A stretch of 64,000 nucleotides of DNA from Desulfoscipio sp. XC116 (GCF_039851975.1 NZ_CP156660.1:2423035-2487034), one strand, 5' to 3'; counted from the stretch's first letter, positions 1 through 8,472 are shown. Notes: generated by a model from the sequence alone, not told the origin. Numbers and translations are program-made.

Positions 1-45
1 GCAATAGGGCGGGCATTTGTTCTTTTATACGGGTGCGCTCACACA

Positions 46-80
46 GCAAAAGACGGCACGCTATCCATACCGCCTTTTGC
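46..80. terminator. Hairpin downstream of the isochorismatase-family gene
   Basis: Arms GCAAAAG-A-CGG and CCG-C-CTTTTGC form a stem with one mismatch. A T-rich tract follows on the plus strand (TTCTTTTTATAG). It lies just past the stop codon of the minus-strand gene, so it could end transcription in either direction. The loop is long (13 nt), so this is a moderate call. Confidence 0.45.
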
Positions 81-86
81 TTCTTT

Positions 87-1061
87 TTATAGAACTGCGT
101 CCATTGCGTTAGAATCAGTACTGTTTACCACACGCATCCCGGCGTCCTTAAATCTTTGCAATGACTGCCGGGCAATAGCCGGGAAGTCCACAACACCCGG
201 GATGCCGGGTACGGGGCTCATGCAGTCCTGTAGAATATAAACCTTATGCACCAGGTTTGGATTAGCCTCATGAATATCCAGCAGATCTTCGATAGTAGCT
301 TTAACACAGTGGCTGGAGGCCTCACCGGCAATATACACCCGATCGTTGCGCATCAATGCGTTAAAAAACTTGGTGTTAAACGAGCCAACATTCAGTGTAT
401 CGGAACCGTCGGTTAACTCTTTAACTTCCGGTGATAGTACGCTATAGTTTTCTGTCAGCGGATGCTCTCCTTTAATTTCGAAATTGGTCCGCACCTTGCG
501 TGCTATCGCGTGAAACAATGCGGCTTCGAAAAGTATCGGCATCAACGCATGGTCTATGCTGCCAAGCATAGTATGAAAGGGCCAGATACACAGGTTATAT
601 TTGCCGGCCGCTTCAAGACGTTTGATATAATCAGCTGCCAAAGCCGGTTGAAACTGCGGCATCCATTTGCCCGACTGAATATCGTTATAAGTTATAATCG
701 TATACGGGGCAGGGTGGAAGCCATTCTTATCAGCCCACCACGACGGATGAAAAATCTGATACGCCCGGTGCGTATCCAGAGAAAGATGGATTTCGCTCAA
801 CTTTTCCAGGTTACCATAGATAAAATCACATAAACGGACCACATCATCAACAGCACCCGGTACTGACAGGCTGCCATCAGGGTGACAAAAACCAATTTGC
901 ATATCAATGACAAATAAGGCTATTTTAATTTGATCGCTGCCAGCCGGCGCTATCTTCCGTTCGTTACGTATTCCGGTGGCTTCTTGAACCACCTTGTCAT
1001 AACGGGGCAGATACAATTCGCTTGCTTTGTTCTTGTTATAATAGCTGGGGAATACCATCAT
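87..1061 (-). CDS. Isochorismatase/nicotinamidase-family cysteine hydrolase
   Basis: A 324-residue alpha/beta hydrolase of the isochorismatase-like fold, the family that includes nicotinamidase. The family nucleophile motif is GEASSHCVKAT with Cys about residue 252, and the N-terminal catalytic Asp lies in FVIDMQIGF (Asp53). A WPFHTMLGS segment near residue 160 matches the WPxHC-like metal/substrate loop of nicotinamidases, but with Thr instead of Cys. The protein is longer than typical PncA (about 180-210 residues), with an extra N-terminal 45 residues and internal insertions. Substrate is therefore uncertain; nicotinamide deamidation is only one possibility. Two adjacent ATG codons (1061, 1058) follow a weak AGG site. 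Downstream lies an unrelated gene scar, so the gene appears monocistronic. Confidence 0.8.
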   Translation of the reverse strand: MMVFPSYYNKNKASELYLPRYDKVVQEATGIRNERKIAPAGSDQIKIALFVIDMQIGFCHPDGSLSVPGAVDDVVRLCDFIYGNLEKLSEIHLSLDTHRAYQIFHPSWWADKNGFHPAPYTIITYNDIQSGKWMPQFQPALAADYIKRLEAAGKYNLCIWPFHTMLGSIDHALMPILFEAALFHAIARKVRTNFEIKGEHPLTENYSVLSPEVKELTDGSDTLNVGSFNTKFFNALMRNDRVYIAGEASSHCVKATIEDLLDIHEANPNLVHKVYILQDCMSPVPGIPGVVDFPAIARQSLQRFKDAGMRVVNSTDSNAMDAVL

Positions 1062-1068
1062 TATTACC

Positions 1069-1262
1069 TCACCTGCTTCACTGCTTTGTTATCCTTTGCA
1101 AAGAGCGCATCGGCAAATTATCGGGCGTTGAAAGAACGCAAGGCGTCTATCCCTTTGCCGGCGCCAAGCATTTTAATGGGTATGTCCAGGCCCTGTTTAA
1201 TAGCAATTACCACGCCGCCTTTGGATGGATGCCGTCCAATTTGGTCAAGGTTACCCAGGCTA
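1069..1262 (-). pseudogene. Decayed second copy of the ftsY 3' end
   Basis: About 190 bp align base for base with the 3' end of the intact ftsY at about 5430-5625. Translated on the minus strand it gives [18 protein letters not shown], as in FtsY, followed by LGAGKGIDALRSFNAR against [16 protein letters not shown]. The next FtsY codon (Glu, GAA) has become a TAA stop, although similarity continues (FADALFAKDNKAV). Upstream, the G domain is missing, so the fragment cannot act as an SRP receptor. It is in the same orientation as the intact gene and adjoins a matching rnc fragment, so it is a relic of a duplication rather than a domain-sized gene. Confidence 0.85.
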
Positions 1263-1340
1263 CCCATCCGGTTAAAACACCATACCCTTTGCATGCATAT
1301 ACACTTGCTGTATGCCAAACCATTCCATCACTATTATCCA

Positions 1341-1422
1341 TTACTTTGCGCATACTTGTCCAGTACTATCCCGGCCGCTTGCTGTTCCGCTTTTTTATCC
1401 GGCCCCGCCCCATGAACAAATA
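1341..1422 (-). pseudogene. Decayed second copy of the rnc 3' end
   Basis: The stretch 1351-1403 matches the 3' end of intact rnc (about 6478-6535), including the codons for the last residues (DKYA). The stop codon TGA is replaced by CAA. At about 1405 the match jumps to rnc sequence near 6848-6865 (CGCCCCATGAACAAATA), which implies an internal deletion of about 310 bp. The preceding 1313-1340 weakly resembles the ftsY-rnc intergenic sequence (TATGCCAAACC against TATGCAAACC). It lies on the same strand and in the same order as the intact ftsY-rnc pair. Confidence 0.8.
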
Positions 1423-1593
1423 TTTGATGTCCCCCAGGGGAAAAATGGTTTTTGGGGTTGTTCCGGCATTGTTATGATATGGCAGTGCCTCGGGATAAAG
1501 GGGTCCAATCCTCCTGCAGCCAAATTATTCCCTTGGTTGTATAAAAACGAAGGAATGAAACAAATTATAGACAGACAAAGGAGGTATGCCTTT
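1423..1593. other. Gene-free stretch between scar and membrane protein
   Basis: About 170 bp after the rnc fragment with no convincing coding or RNA signal. The plus-strand reading frame of the next gene is open back through the scar, but it has no ribosome site there and that extension overlaps the duplicated rnc fragment, so it is not coding. A TATAAA-like box lies near 1540, but I cannot pair it with a good -35. Confidence 0.5.
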
Positions 1594-2055
1594 ATGCAGG
1601 ATGTATTAATACGGTCCCTTGCGGCAGGGCTCGTAGGAGCTCTCATCGTAGACGGTCTGACATTTGCCGCACTGTTATTAGGTATTCCAACCAGCACGCC
1701 ATGGGAGATAGCAGCAGATGTGTTTTTAGTTTCTTCAATAATTAACAGCCCATTAGGATTGACATTGGGGTTAATCGGAACATTTTTTTTGAGCACTGTT
1801 TCCGCGGCTCTAATTTTACTTCTGATGAGAATAACGGGAGGTGACCATCCTGCCTTAAAGGGAATCGCTGCAACCTACTCAATAGGGTTCGTAACCCTGG
1901 GCTTTTTTATGCCCCTTTTGGGAATTGCCCCCTGGGTTCAACGGGAACCTGTTACTTATCTGGTAGCGCTTTTCGTGTTTGCAGTCTTAGGAGCCGTACA
2001 AGGACTGCTGTTAGCAAAATCGGCACTGATATCCTCCCACGGGGTAATTGATTAG
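1594..2055 (+). CDS. Small multi-spanning membrane protein, function unknown
   Basis: The ATG at 1594 is preceded by AAAGGAGG (1577-1584) with normal spacing, so the protein is 153 residues. Four hydrophobic segments are visible: about residues 8-28, 40-75 (probably two passes or a long hairpin), 95-115 and 122-145. The inter-helix loops are short and there is no enzymatic motif. It is the first gene of the AT-rich plus-strand block beside the ftsY scar. I do not recognise the family. Confidence 0.65.
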   Translation: MQDVLIRSLAAGLVGALIVDGLTFAALLLGIPTSTPWEIAADVFLVSSIINSPLGLTLGLIGTFFLSTVSAALILLLMRITGGDHPALKGIAATYSIGFVTLGFFMPLLGIAPWVQREPVTYLVALFVFAVLGAVQGLLLAKSALISSHGVID

Positions 2056-2170
2056 CAATGCGGATACAATCCACCTACGCAAACTTGGGATTTAAATAAT
2101 AGAGCATATCCTTATAATACTGGGGTGCAGCAATTAGTGTAGACAGCTCTAAGTATTAATGCTAAATTAG

Positions 2171-2194
2171 GTTTAGGCTTCATTGGGCCTAAAC
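2171..2194. repeat. 8-bp perfect inverted repeat
   Basis: GTTTAGGC (2171-2178) and GCCTAAAC (2187-2194) flank an 8-nt loop, ending 19 bp before the next gene's start. There is no T-run behind it, so it could be an operator or leader hairpin for the stalk-domain gene or a weak terminator of the preceding gene. Confidence 0.4.
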
Positions 2195-2213
2195 TCAGTT
2201 CCAGAAGAATGGA

Positions 2214-3407
2214 GTGAAGAGATACGAGATGAACAGGTTTATCCTTTTTGCTGTTGCTGTGATCGTTTTTACACTGGCTAACATTGTTCCTGCTATGGCT
2301 GTCGAGCCAATCAGAGTCATTGTGGATGGTAAAGATTTAAGTTTTGATGTTTCGCCCAAGTTGGAAAATGGTCGCCTAATGGTACCAATGCGGGCCATCT
2401 TTGAAGCTTTAGACGTACAGGTTGAGTGGGATAATGTTACCAATACGATTATAGGAGAAAATTTAATAACAAAGGGTAGTAATATTAAACTCGTTGTTGG
2501 CCGGAAAACTGCTTATATAAATGATAAAGCCGTGGAACTAGATATGCCAGCCAAAGTTATTGAAGGCAGAGTATTAGTACCGCTGAGGTTTGTTGCCGAA
2601 GCTTTAGGAGGAAATGTTGAATGGACTGCAGGAAGTAGCGTTGTAAATATTGATAGCGGGTTTTTGCGAACTTCATTAGGCGAATATCGCTTTTGGCTAA
2701 ACAAATCTAATGACGAACTTAACGAACTGTTTGTTGCTGTTGGCAAATCTGTTCCCAAGAAGCTCACTGACTTGAATCTAATCATAAAATACAGACCAGG
2801 CGACGATCCTAGACCAACTTTAACTGCTGAAAAAACGTCGAAAGGTAATGTTTTGTTAACTGCAATAAACAATTATGGCGAACCGCATGTTTTTAATAAT
2901 GTTCACTCAATATATGTAAATTTAGCCAACAATACTCTACAAAAAGCTAGTTTGCATTATGCTTTTCGGTTTGAAGATAACATTAAGTTCTATAAGGAAC
3001 AGATCATCCTTACTGACGGTAAAAAAATTATTTTTATAGATGATAACACAGGAACAATAAGCAAAACGATCAATTATAAGGAACTACCGGGAGAAGGACA
3101 TCAGGAACAAGATGGAGAAGAAGAAAGTTACTTTATAGAAGGAATGGGTGAAAATTACCTTATCATTAGACCCAACAATAGCGGCATATTAACATTGATT
3201 GATCTAAAAAACAATCAAAACATTCAATTGTACAAAAAGCTACTGGGAAAAGAAGAACAGGAATTTGCTGAAACCAACGATGTGCCTTACAAGGGAGATT
3301 GGCTTAAGTTTATAGGTCAAAAGGGAAATTTGCTGCAATTTAAGAACGAAAATACAATCATTGGACCTGATACATCAATTTACACCTATCCAGTACCAGG
3401 TAATTAA
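2214..3407 (+). CDS. Secreted copper amine oxidase N-terminal (stalk) domain protein
   Basis: An N-terminal signal peptide (KRYEMNRF, then a hydrophobic run ending PAMA) is followed by a copper-amine-oxidase-N type stalk domain at about residues 33-150. It has the paired motifs RLMVPMRAIFEALDVQVEWD and RVLVPLRFVAEALGGNVEW typical of these Firmicute surface proteins. The remaining 250 residues are AT-rich in coding and match nothing I recognise. The domain name does not imply oxidase activity; it is a common extracellular module in clostridia. The start could be GTG 2214 or ATG 2229; GGAG at 2211 overlaps the former. Codon use is clearly more AT-rich than in the ftsY side genes. Confidence 0.8.
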   Translation: MKRYEMNRFILFAVAVIVFTLANIVPAMAVEPIRVIVDGKDLSFDVSPKLENGRLMVPMRAIFEALDVQVEWDNVTNTIIGENLITKGSNIKLVVGRKTAYINDKAVELDMPAKVIEGRVLVPLRFVAEALGGNVEWTAGSSVVNIDSGFLRTSLGEYRFWLNKSNDELNELFVAVGKSVPKKLTDLNLIIKYRPGDDPRPTLTAEKTSKGNVLLTAINNYGEPHVFNNVHSIYVNLANNTLQKASLHYAFRFEDNIKFYKEQIILTDGKKIIFIDDNTGTISKTINYKELPGEGHQEQDGEEESYFIEGMGENYLIIRPNNSGILTLIDLKNNQNIQLYKKLLGKEEQEFAETNDVPYKGDWLKFIGQKGNLLQFKNENTIIGPDTSIYTYPVPGN

Positions 3408-3461
3408 TTTGCATTAAAGCTTACCTGCATACATAGTAAGTTGAACACAGGGAGGGCAAAT

Positions 3462-3704
3462 TTGCAAATGGGTTTTAATTGGGTTGGTTTTATTTTTTGG
3501 TTCTTAATTGGAACCTCTGTAATTTTATTTATATGGGGATTATGGGGAAAGTCTTGGAAAATATTATTAAGCAGTGGAGTCGCCTTAACCCTACCATCAC
3601 TATATTTCCTGGGTGCGGAAAATTGGTTTAAAATACTTGCCTTGTTGCCTGTAATAGTTTTTATACTTGCCGCCTATTATTACGCCATGCCCAAAAGAAA
3701 TTAA
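3462..3704 (+). CDS. Small three-helix membrane protein, unknown
   Basis: About 80 residues. GGGAGG at 3450-3455 favours the TTG at 3462 (6-nt spacing); ATG 3468 is an alternative. Three hydrophobic stretches (WVGFIFWFLIGTSVILFIW, ILLSSGVALTLPSLYFLGA, ILALLPVIVFILAAYYYAM) suggest three membrane passes with a short basic tail (PKRN). There is no known motif. It starts 54 bp after the stalk-domain gene on the same strand and may be co-transcribed with it. Confidence 0.6.
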   Translation: MQMGFNWVGFIFWFLIGTSVILFIWGLWGKSWKILLSSGVALTLPSLYFLGAENWFKILALLPVIVFILAAYYYAMPKRN

Positions 3705-3821
3705 AGGATTAAGAGAACAAGATTGTTATATATAGATCCTTTAAATATTATTATCTTTAATAAGTTTCAATCCGGAAATCGCGGGAGGCGCCAGATTCCG
3801 GTTAAAGCCATAGCAATTGAC

Positions 3822-3859
3822 GGTTATAATTCCTTAATTATGATAATAGAATTATAACC
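3822..3859. repeat. Perfect 11-bp inverted repeat upstream of the coiled-coil gene
   Basis: GGTTATAATTC (3822-3832) and GAATTATAACC (3849-3859) flank a 16-nt AT-rich loop that ends 28 bp before the start of the next gene. A second, shorter repeat (CCGGAA/TTCCGG) lies at about 3773-3801. The first looks like an operator or leader hairpin; neither is followed by a T-run on the plus strand. Confidence 0.5.
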
Positions 3860-3887
3860 CTACTTCCACTTAGAGAAGAGAGGGATA

Positions 3888-4382
3888 TTGGTGGGGAGTG
3901 TCAAAAAATCCGAACTTGATGAACTGAGAGATGCAATAATTGAACTACAAAACAAAGTCGCTGTGTTAGAAGAGAATCAGTTAAGGTTAAGGGCAACCAA
4001 ACTGTCCGACTCAAGTTATCCTTATTGGAATTACTTGCTGGGATTTGGCATCCGAGATGAAGTAAGAAGGAATATTGAATACGCTTTATTTATTTTGTCT
4101 GAAAGATTGTCTGGTAATAACATAATAATGGCTGCGAGCGATGAGTTATCTGATAAGATGCTAGATAGCGATGATATCTATGTCACGAAAAATAAAGCGA
4201 ATCTGTATCCTAAAGAATTATTTGATGCGGGAATCCCAACCTATAAAGACACAGTAAATATTATTATGAAAATTATGGAGATTGATGACGAAGTAGTTGT
4301 ATTTGATTTGCTTTTATCAATATATTGGCAGAGTATGTTTAAAGAATTAATGAAACACTTGCTAATTCCCAACCTGAAATAA
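3888..4382 (+). CDS. Coiled-coil hypothetical protein
   Basis: 164 residues starting with TTG at 3888 (or GTG 3891) behind AGAGAAGAGAGGG. Residues about 5-35 have heptad spacing (ELDELRDAIIELQNKVAVLEENQLRL), a likely coiled coil. The rest is a mixed helical, acidic domain without membrane segments or signal peptide. No family recognised. It sits between a palindromic leader and a lipoprotein gene within the AT-rich block. Confidence 0.6.
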   Translation: MVGSVKKSELDELRDAIIELQNKVAVLEENQLRLRATKLSDSSYPYWNYLLGFGIRDEVRRNIEYALFILSERLSGNNIIMAASDELSDKMLDSDDIYVTKNKANLYPKELFDAGIPTYKDTVNIIMKIMEIDDEVVVFDLLLSIYWQSMFKELMKHLLIPNLK

Positions 4383-4425
4383 AGGTTTCAATATAAAGAA
4401 TTAAGAAAAAATGAAAGGATTCATT

Positions 4426-5040
4426 ATGAGTAAGATTTTTACTGCTATTTTATTATTATTGGGACTTGTGCAATTATTTGGATGCAGCATTTTTAATGGA
4501 AAAAGTCCAAATGATTCCAATAACAGCACAATAAAAATAAATGATACAAATCATGTAATTGATTCATCCAACTATGAAAAAGATATTATAGAATTGATTA
4601 AGAACAATATAAAAAATGACTTTGAAAATACTGATCTTACTATAAAAGAAATAAATCCTGTTGAAAATTACTCTTTTGTTATATTTCTCATAAAACAAAA
4701 TAATATATTACATGAGGGATTAGCTTGTATAGAAAAGGAACATAAATTTTACAAACTAAATGAGATGGACATAGCTAAGGTTGATTTAAAGGCCCCATTC
4801 ACAAAACATACTATCATCTCATCGCTAAATGATGGTAGAGATTACATATTAATAGGTGGATATATTAATGATGAGAATATAAATGAAGTACATATTGAAT
4901 ATAAGAATAGCGCTGTTAATGTGATAGAAATCGGCCAAAATCAAAACACATACATGAATTACATGATAGGTGATATAAAATATATTAAGGAAATAGTTGG
5001 ATTTAACGAAACAAACAAGATATATTCATACGAATTTTAG
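4426..5040 (+). CDS. Putative lipoprotein, unknown function
   Basis: ATG 4426 is chosen because GAAAGGA (4413-4419) is well placed before it; ATG 4411 lies at that site itself and is less likely. The 204-residue product begins MSKIFTAILLLLGLVQLFGC, a lipoprotein signal with lipobox LFGC (Cys20). A Ser/Asn/Thr-rich linker follows, then a polar, AT-rich-coded domain with no motif I know. It should be anchored to the outer face of the membrane. The coding is very A+T-rich, the most extreme of the accessory block. Confidence 0.65.
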   Translation: MSKIFTAILLLLGLVQLFGCSIFNGKSPNDSNNSTIKINDTNHVIDSSNYEKDIIELIKNNIKNDFENTDLTIKEINPVENYSFVIFLIKQNNILHEGLACIEKEHKFYKLNEMDIAKVDLKAPFTKHTIISSLNDGRDYILIGGYINDENINEVHIEYKNSAVNVIEIGQNQNTYMNYMIGDIKYIKEIVGFNETNKIYSYEF

Positions 5041-5082
5041 GAAGTATGAATAATTCCGTGTAAAGGAGCGGCGGCGACAAGG

Positions 5083-5283
5083 ATGGCGGGTATTTCAGTA
5101 CATGCATTAGGACGCAGATTAGGAATGTATGTGGCAAATAAGACAGTCAACCCAAACCAAGCGGAATTGCTGGGATACGGAGCCGAAATTATATTGGGGA
5201 GTATTCTTAAACTGGTTGTTCTTTTTTCAATAGCTGCTTTGTTAAAAGTAGTTTATGAAGTATCAATACAAGCTTATTTATGA
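5083..5283 (+). pseudogene. Truncated AgrB-like protein (N-terminal third only)
   Basis: A 66-residue frame from ATG 5083, with AAAGGAG upstream (5062-5068). Residues 24-55 (ELLGYGAEIILGSILKLV and following) resemble the first membrane segment of AgrB, the membrane protease that processes AgrD autoinducer peptides. Full AgrB is about 200 residues; here the frame stops before the region that carries the catalytic His and Cys. No AgrD-like peptide or remaining AgrB sequence lies downstream before ftsY. Probably a remnant left by a deletion or recombination at the block edge, although expression of a short peptide cannot be excluded. Confidence 0.6.
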
Positions 5284-5329
5284 TGTATGATCCTGAACTA
5301 CCTAAAAGTAACCAGACTGCATGACAAGT

Positions 5330-5363
5330 TAACCCGGAAGACCTTGGTCGGTCTTCCGGGTTA
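5330..5363. terminator. Perfect 14-bp hairpin between convergent genes
   Basis: TAACCCGGAAGACC (5330-5343) and GGTCTTCCGGGTTA (5350-5363) flank a 6-nt loop. It sits between the plus-strand accessory block and the 3' end of ftsY (minus), where a bidirectional terminator is expected. No long T-run follows on either strand, so it may work as a stem-only terminator. Confidence 0.65.
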
Positions 5364-5422
5364 GCCCAATGAAGTAACCCCCTCGGCGCATTGCTGCTTC
5401 CCGTCCACTCATTTCGCAAAAA

Positions 5423-6364
5423 TCATCCTGCCTGCTCCGCCGCTTGGTTATCCTTTACAAACAGCGCATCGGCAAATTCCCGGGCGTCGAAAGGACGCAA
5501 GTCGTCTATCCCTTCGCCGACACCGATCATTTTAATGGGTATGTCCAGACCTTGTTTAATAGCAATTACCACGCCGCCTTTGGCGGTGCCGTCCAGTTTG
5601 GTCAGGGCCACCCCGGTCACCCCCACCGCCTCTTTGAAAAGGCGGGCCTGGCTGATGGCATTTTGCCCGGTGGTGGCGTCCAGCACCAGCAGCACCTCAT
5701 GAGGGGCGCCCGGCATTTCCCGTCCCAGCACCCGGTGTACCTTTTTCAATTCCTCCATCAAGTTGCTCTTAGTGTGCAGCCGGCCCGCGGTGTCCACGAT
5801 AAGCACATCAATTTTCCTGGCCCGGGCGGCCTGCAGCGAATCAAAAGCCACAGCGGCGGGATCTGAGCCCTCGGAGTGCTTGATCACGGCCCCCCCCACC
5901 CGGTTGCCCCATATTTCCAGCTGGTCAATGGCCGCCGCCCGAAATGTATCCGCGGCGCTTAGCAGCACACTTTTGCCGCTTTCCTTAAAATAGTGGGCCA
6001 GTTTACCAATGGTCGTAGTTTTGCCCACGCCGTTAACTCCCACCACCATGATTACCGCCGGCTGCTCGCCGTCTATATTGATTGAGCCGGTTTCTTCGCC
6101 CAGAATTCCTTGAATAAGCTCCTTCAGCACGGCCCGTAATTCTTCGGGATCGCCAATCCGGCGTTTTTTCACTTCACTGCGCAGGTTTTCAACCAGCTCC
6201 AACGAGGCGTCAATGCCCACGTCGGCTTGGATCAACGCTTCTTCCAGCTCCTCGTATAGTTCCTCATCGATAACCTTGCGACCGGTGACAATAGCATCAA
6301 TTTTCTCCACGAAATTTTTTCTGGTTTTACTCAGGCCATCCTTTAATTTACTAAATAAACCCAT
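5423..6364 (-). CDS. ftsY: Signal recognition particle receptor FtsY
   Basis: A 313-residue SRP receptor GTPase that docks ribosome-nascent chain-SRP complexes at the membrane. The N domain (about 25-90) precedes the G domain, with P-loop GVNGVGKTT (109-117), DTFRAAA (139-145), DTAGR and the TKLD specificity motif followed by GTAKGG. It lacks the long acidic A domain of E. coli FtsY, as is usual in Firmicutes, and starts [14 protein letters not shown], an amphipathic membrane-targeting helix. It lies 107 bp after rnc on the same strand. In B. subtilis smc lies between these genes; here it is absent. A decayed copy of its 3' end lies at 1069-1262. Confidence 0.97.
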   Translation of the reverse strand: MGLFSKLKDGLSKTRKNFVEKIDAIVTGRKVIDEELYEELEEALIQADVGIDASLELVENLRSEVKKRRIGDPEELRAVLKELIQGILGEETGSINIDGEQPAVIMVVGVNGVGKTTTIGKLAHYFKESGKSVLLSAADTFRAAAIDQLEIWGNRVGGAVIKHSEGSDPAAVAFDSLQAARARKIDVLIVDTAGRLHTKSNLMEELKKVHRVLGREMPGAPHEVLLVLDATTGQNAISQARLFKEAVGVTGVALTKLDGTAKGGVVIAIKQGLDIPIKMIGVGEGIDDLRPFDAREFADALFVKDNQAAEQAG

Positions 6365-6471
6365 TATATAACAGACCTCCCGGTTTAATAGCTATGCAAA
6401 CCGCTGAGCTATCAACGTTTAACGCCACGCATCTACATTGCCAATTGGCCGCTATTTCAGACTTCCGTACT

Positions 6472-7170
6472 TCACGCATACTTGTCCAGCGCCATCCTGG
6501 CCGCTTGCTGTTCCGCTTCTTTTTTGGTCCGGCCCTGCCCCCAGCCAAGTCTTTTACCCCTGTATTCCACCGCCGCTGTAAATATTTTATCATGATCGGG
6601 GCCTTCTTCATCAATAATAAAGTAGTGAATGGGGTCAGCGCTTTTACGCTGCAATATTTCCTGTAGATCTGTTTTATAATCGCGCACTGTCTGACCTGAT
6701 TTTACCTCTTCGATAATATCGGCCAACTGCTGCAAGGCTACCCGGCGGGCTTCTTCCAAACCCGCATCCAGGTAAACAGAACCAAGCAGGGCTTCAAAGG
6801 CGTCCGCCAGCAAAGAAGGTCTTTCCCTGCCACCGGAATGCTCTTCACCCCGCCCCATGAACAAATACCGGCCCAATTCCAGGCGTTGGGCCACCGCGGC
6901 CAGAGAAGGTTCGCATACCGTCAGGGCGCGCATTTTGGTCAGGTCACCCTCAGTCTTATGGGAGAAAGTGCGATAATAATAATCGCTGATGATTAATTCC
7001 AGTACAGCATCTCCTAAGAATTCCAACCGTTCATTGTTCTGCTCTTCCCGGCCCCTGTTTTCATATGTAAAAGAGCTGTGCACGAGCGCCAGGCGCAACA
7101 GTTCCGGGTTGCGCCAAACGAAGTGCACTTTTTTTTGCAAATCATCAATGATACTGTTAAACTGGCCCAT
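6472..7170 (-). CDS. rnc: Ribonuclease III
   Basis: 232-residue double-strand-specific endoribonuclease for rRNA processing and mRNA decay. The signature NERLEFLGDAVLE (46-58) and the second acidic metal-binding segment LADAFEALLGSVYLD (121-135) are intact. A C-terminal dsRNA-binding domain (about 160-230) ends in KKEAEQQAARMAL. ATG 7170 follows AAAGGA with 10-nt spacing, 2 bp after fabF, so it is probably read with the fab operon. A fragment of its 3' end is duplicated at 1341-1422. Confidence 0.97.
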   Translation of the reverse strand: MGQFNSIIDDLQKKVHFVWRNPELLRLALVHSSFTYENRGREEQNNERLEFLGDAVLELIISDYYYRTFSHKTEGDLTKMRALTVCEPSLAAVAQRLELGRYLFMGRGEEHSGGRERPSLLADAFEALLGSVYLDAGLEEARRVALQQLADIIEEVKSGQTVRDYKTDLQEILQRKSADPIHYFIIDEEGPDHDKIFTAAVEYRGKRLGWGQGRTKKEAEQQAARMALDKYA

Positions 7171-7172
7171 GT

Positions 7173-8426
7173 TTAAATATTCCTTTCCGCAGTGAACCTT
7201 TCTATAACCAGTGTGGCGTTATGCCCGCCAAAACCAAAGGAATTGGTTAACGTCACCGCTACATCGACCCGGCGAGCGCCGTTGGACACATAGTCCAAAT
7301 CGCAATCCGGATCAGGCTCGACCAAGTTAATGGTCGGTGGAATTACCCCATCCTTGATAGCCAGCGCACATACCGCCGTCTCCAAACCGCCGGCCGCCCC
7401 CAGCATATGCCCCGTCATGGACTTGGTTGAACTTACTGCCAGCCGCCCGGCATGTTCGCCAAAAACTTCTTTTATGGCCAGGGTCTCCAACTTGTCACCC
7501 AGTAATGTAGAAGTGCCATGGGCGTTAATATAATCCACCTTTTCCGGGGACATGCCGGCATCCTCCAGGGCCATGCGCATGGACAGCACCGCTCCAGCGC
7601 CCTCGGGGTCGGGGGCCGTAATATGATAAGCATCACAGGATGCCCCGTACCCTGTAATTTCAGCCAGTATATCGGCACCCCTGGCCAGGGCATGTTCCAT
7701 TTCCTCCAATACCAGTATTGCCGCACCTTCAGCGATTACAAAACCGTCACGGCCCGAGTCAAAAGGTCGGCTCGCCCCGGTGGGGTCATCATTACGGGTG
7801 GAAAGAGCTTTCATGGAACAAAAGCCGGCCACGGCCAGCGGCGTAATGGGTGCCTCGGTGCCGCCGCTAAGCATTACATCAGCCTGGCCGCGCTGGATCA
7901 CTTTAGAAGCATCTCCAAGAGCATTGGCACTGGAAGCGCAAGCGCTGGTTGTGGTTACATTACAGGCGCGCAGACCGTAATTAATAGCCACCCGGCCGGA
8001 GGCCATATTGGAAATCATCATGGGTATGAAAAGCGGGCTCACCCGGCCCGGGCCACGCTCCACCAGGACCCGGTGCTGATCCTCTAAAGTCTCGATACCC
8101 CCCACACCGGAACCCAAAATCACCCCGGCCCGGGCACGGTTTATTTTAGTTATGTCCAGCCCGGCGTTTTCCACGGCCATGGCCGCCGCCGCCACCGCAT
8201 AGTGAGTGAAGCGGTCCATACGGCGGGCCTCCTTGCGATCAATATAATCCGTGGGGGTGAAGTTTTTCACCTCTGCCGCAATTTTACTGCTATATCCTGT
8301 TGTATCAAACCGGGTGATCGGCCCCACACCACTGATGCCACCGGTCAGATTGCCCCAAAAATCATTCAGGGTATTCCCCACCGGAGTAACCAGTCCGATA
8401 CCGGTAATTACCACTCTTTTAGACAA
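7173..8426 (-). CDS. fabF: 3-oxoacyl-ACP synthase II (FabF)
   Basis: Condensing enzyme of type II fatty acid elongation. Catalytic Cys163 lies in [12 protein letters not shown], with His residues in [11 protein letters not shown] (about 303) and GHMLGAAG (about 340), the Cys-His-His triad of FabF. The start is TTG 8426, 7 nt after GGAGG, giving 417 residues and the usual N-terminus [10 protein letters not shown]; a frame extension to 8474 would run into the upstream terminator hairpin. GTG 8429 is possible but only 4 nt from the site. It is the last fab gene of the operon, separated from acpP by a hairpin. Confidence 0.96.
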   Translation of the reverse strand: MSKRVVITGIGLVTPVGNTLNDFWGNLTGGISGVGPITRFDTTGYSSKIAAEVKNFTPTDYIDRKEARRMDRFTHYAVAAAAMAVENAGLDITKINRARAGVILGSGVGGIETLEDQHRVLVERGPGRVSPLFIPMMISNMASGRVAINYGLRACNVTTTSACASSANALGDASKVIQRGQADVMLSGGTEAPITPLAVAGFCSMKALSTRNDDPTGASRPFDSGRDGFVIAEGAAILVLEEMEHALARGADILAEITGYGASCDAYHITAPDPEGAGAVLSMRMALEDAGMSPEKVDYINAHGTSTLLGDKLETLAIKEVFGEHAGRLAVSSTKSMTGHMLGAAGGLETAVCALAIKDGVIPPTINLVEPDPDCDLDYVSNGARRVDVAVTLTNSFGFGGHNATLVIERFTAERNI

Positions 8427-8472
8427 CACACAACCTCCAGGCAAAAAATTAATTTGGTTAAATATATGATTC

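Noticed and set aside
1312-1593. N-terminal extension of the membrane protein by about 94 residues
   Set aside because: It overlaps the duplicated rnc fragment, lacks a ribosome site, and the ATG at 1594 has a strong one.
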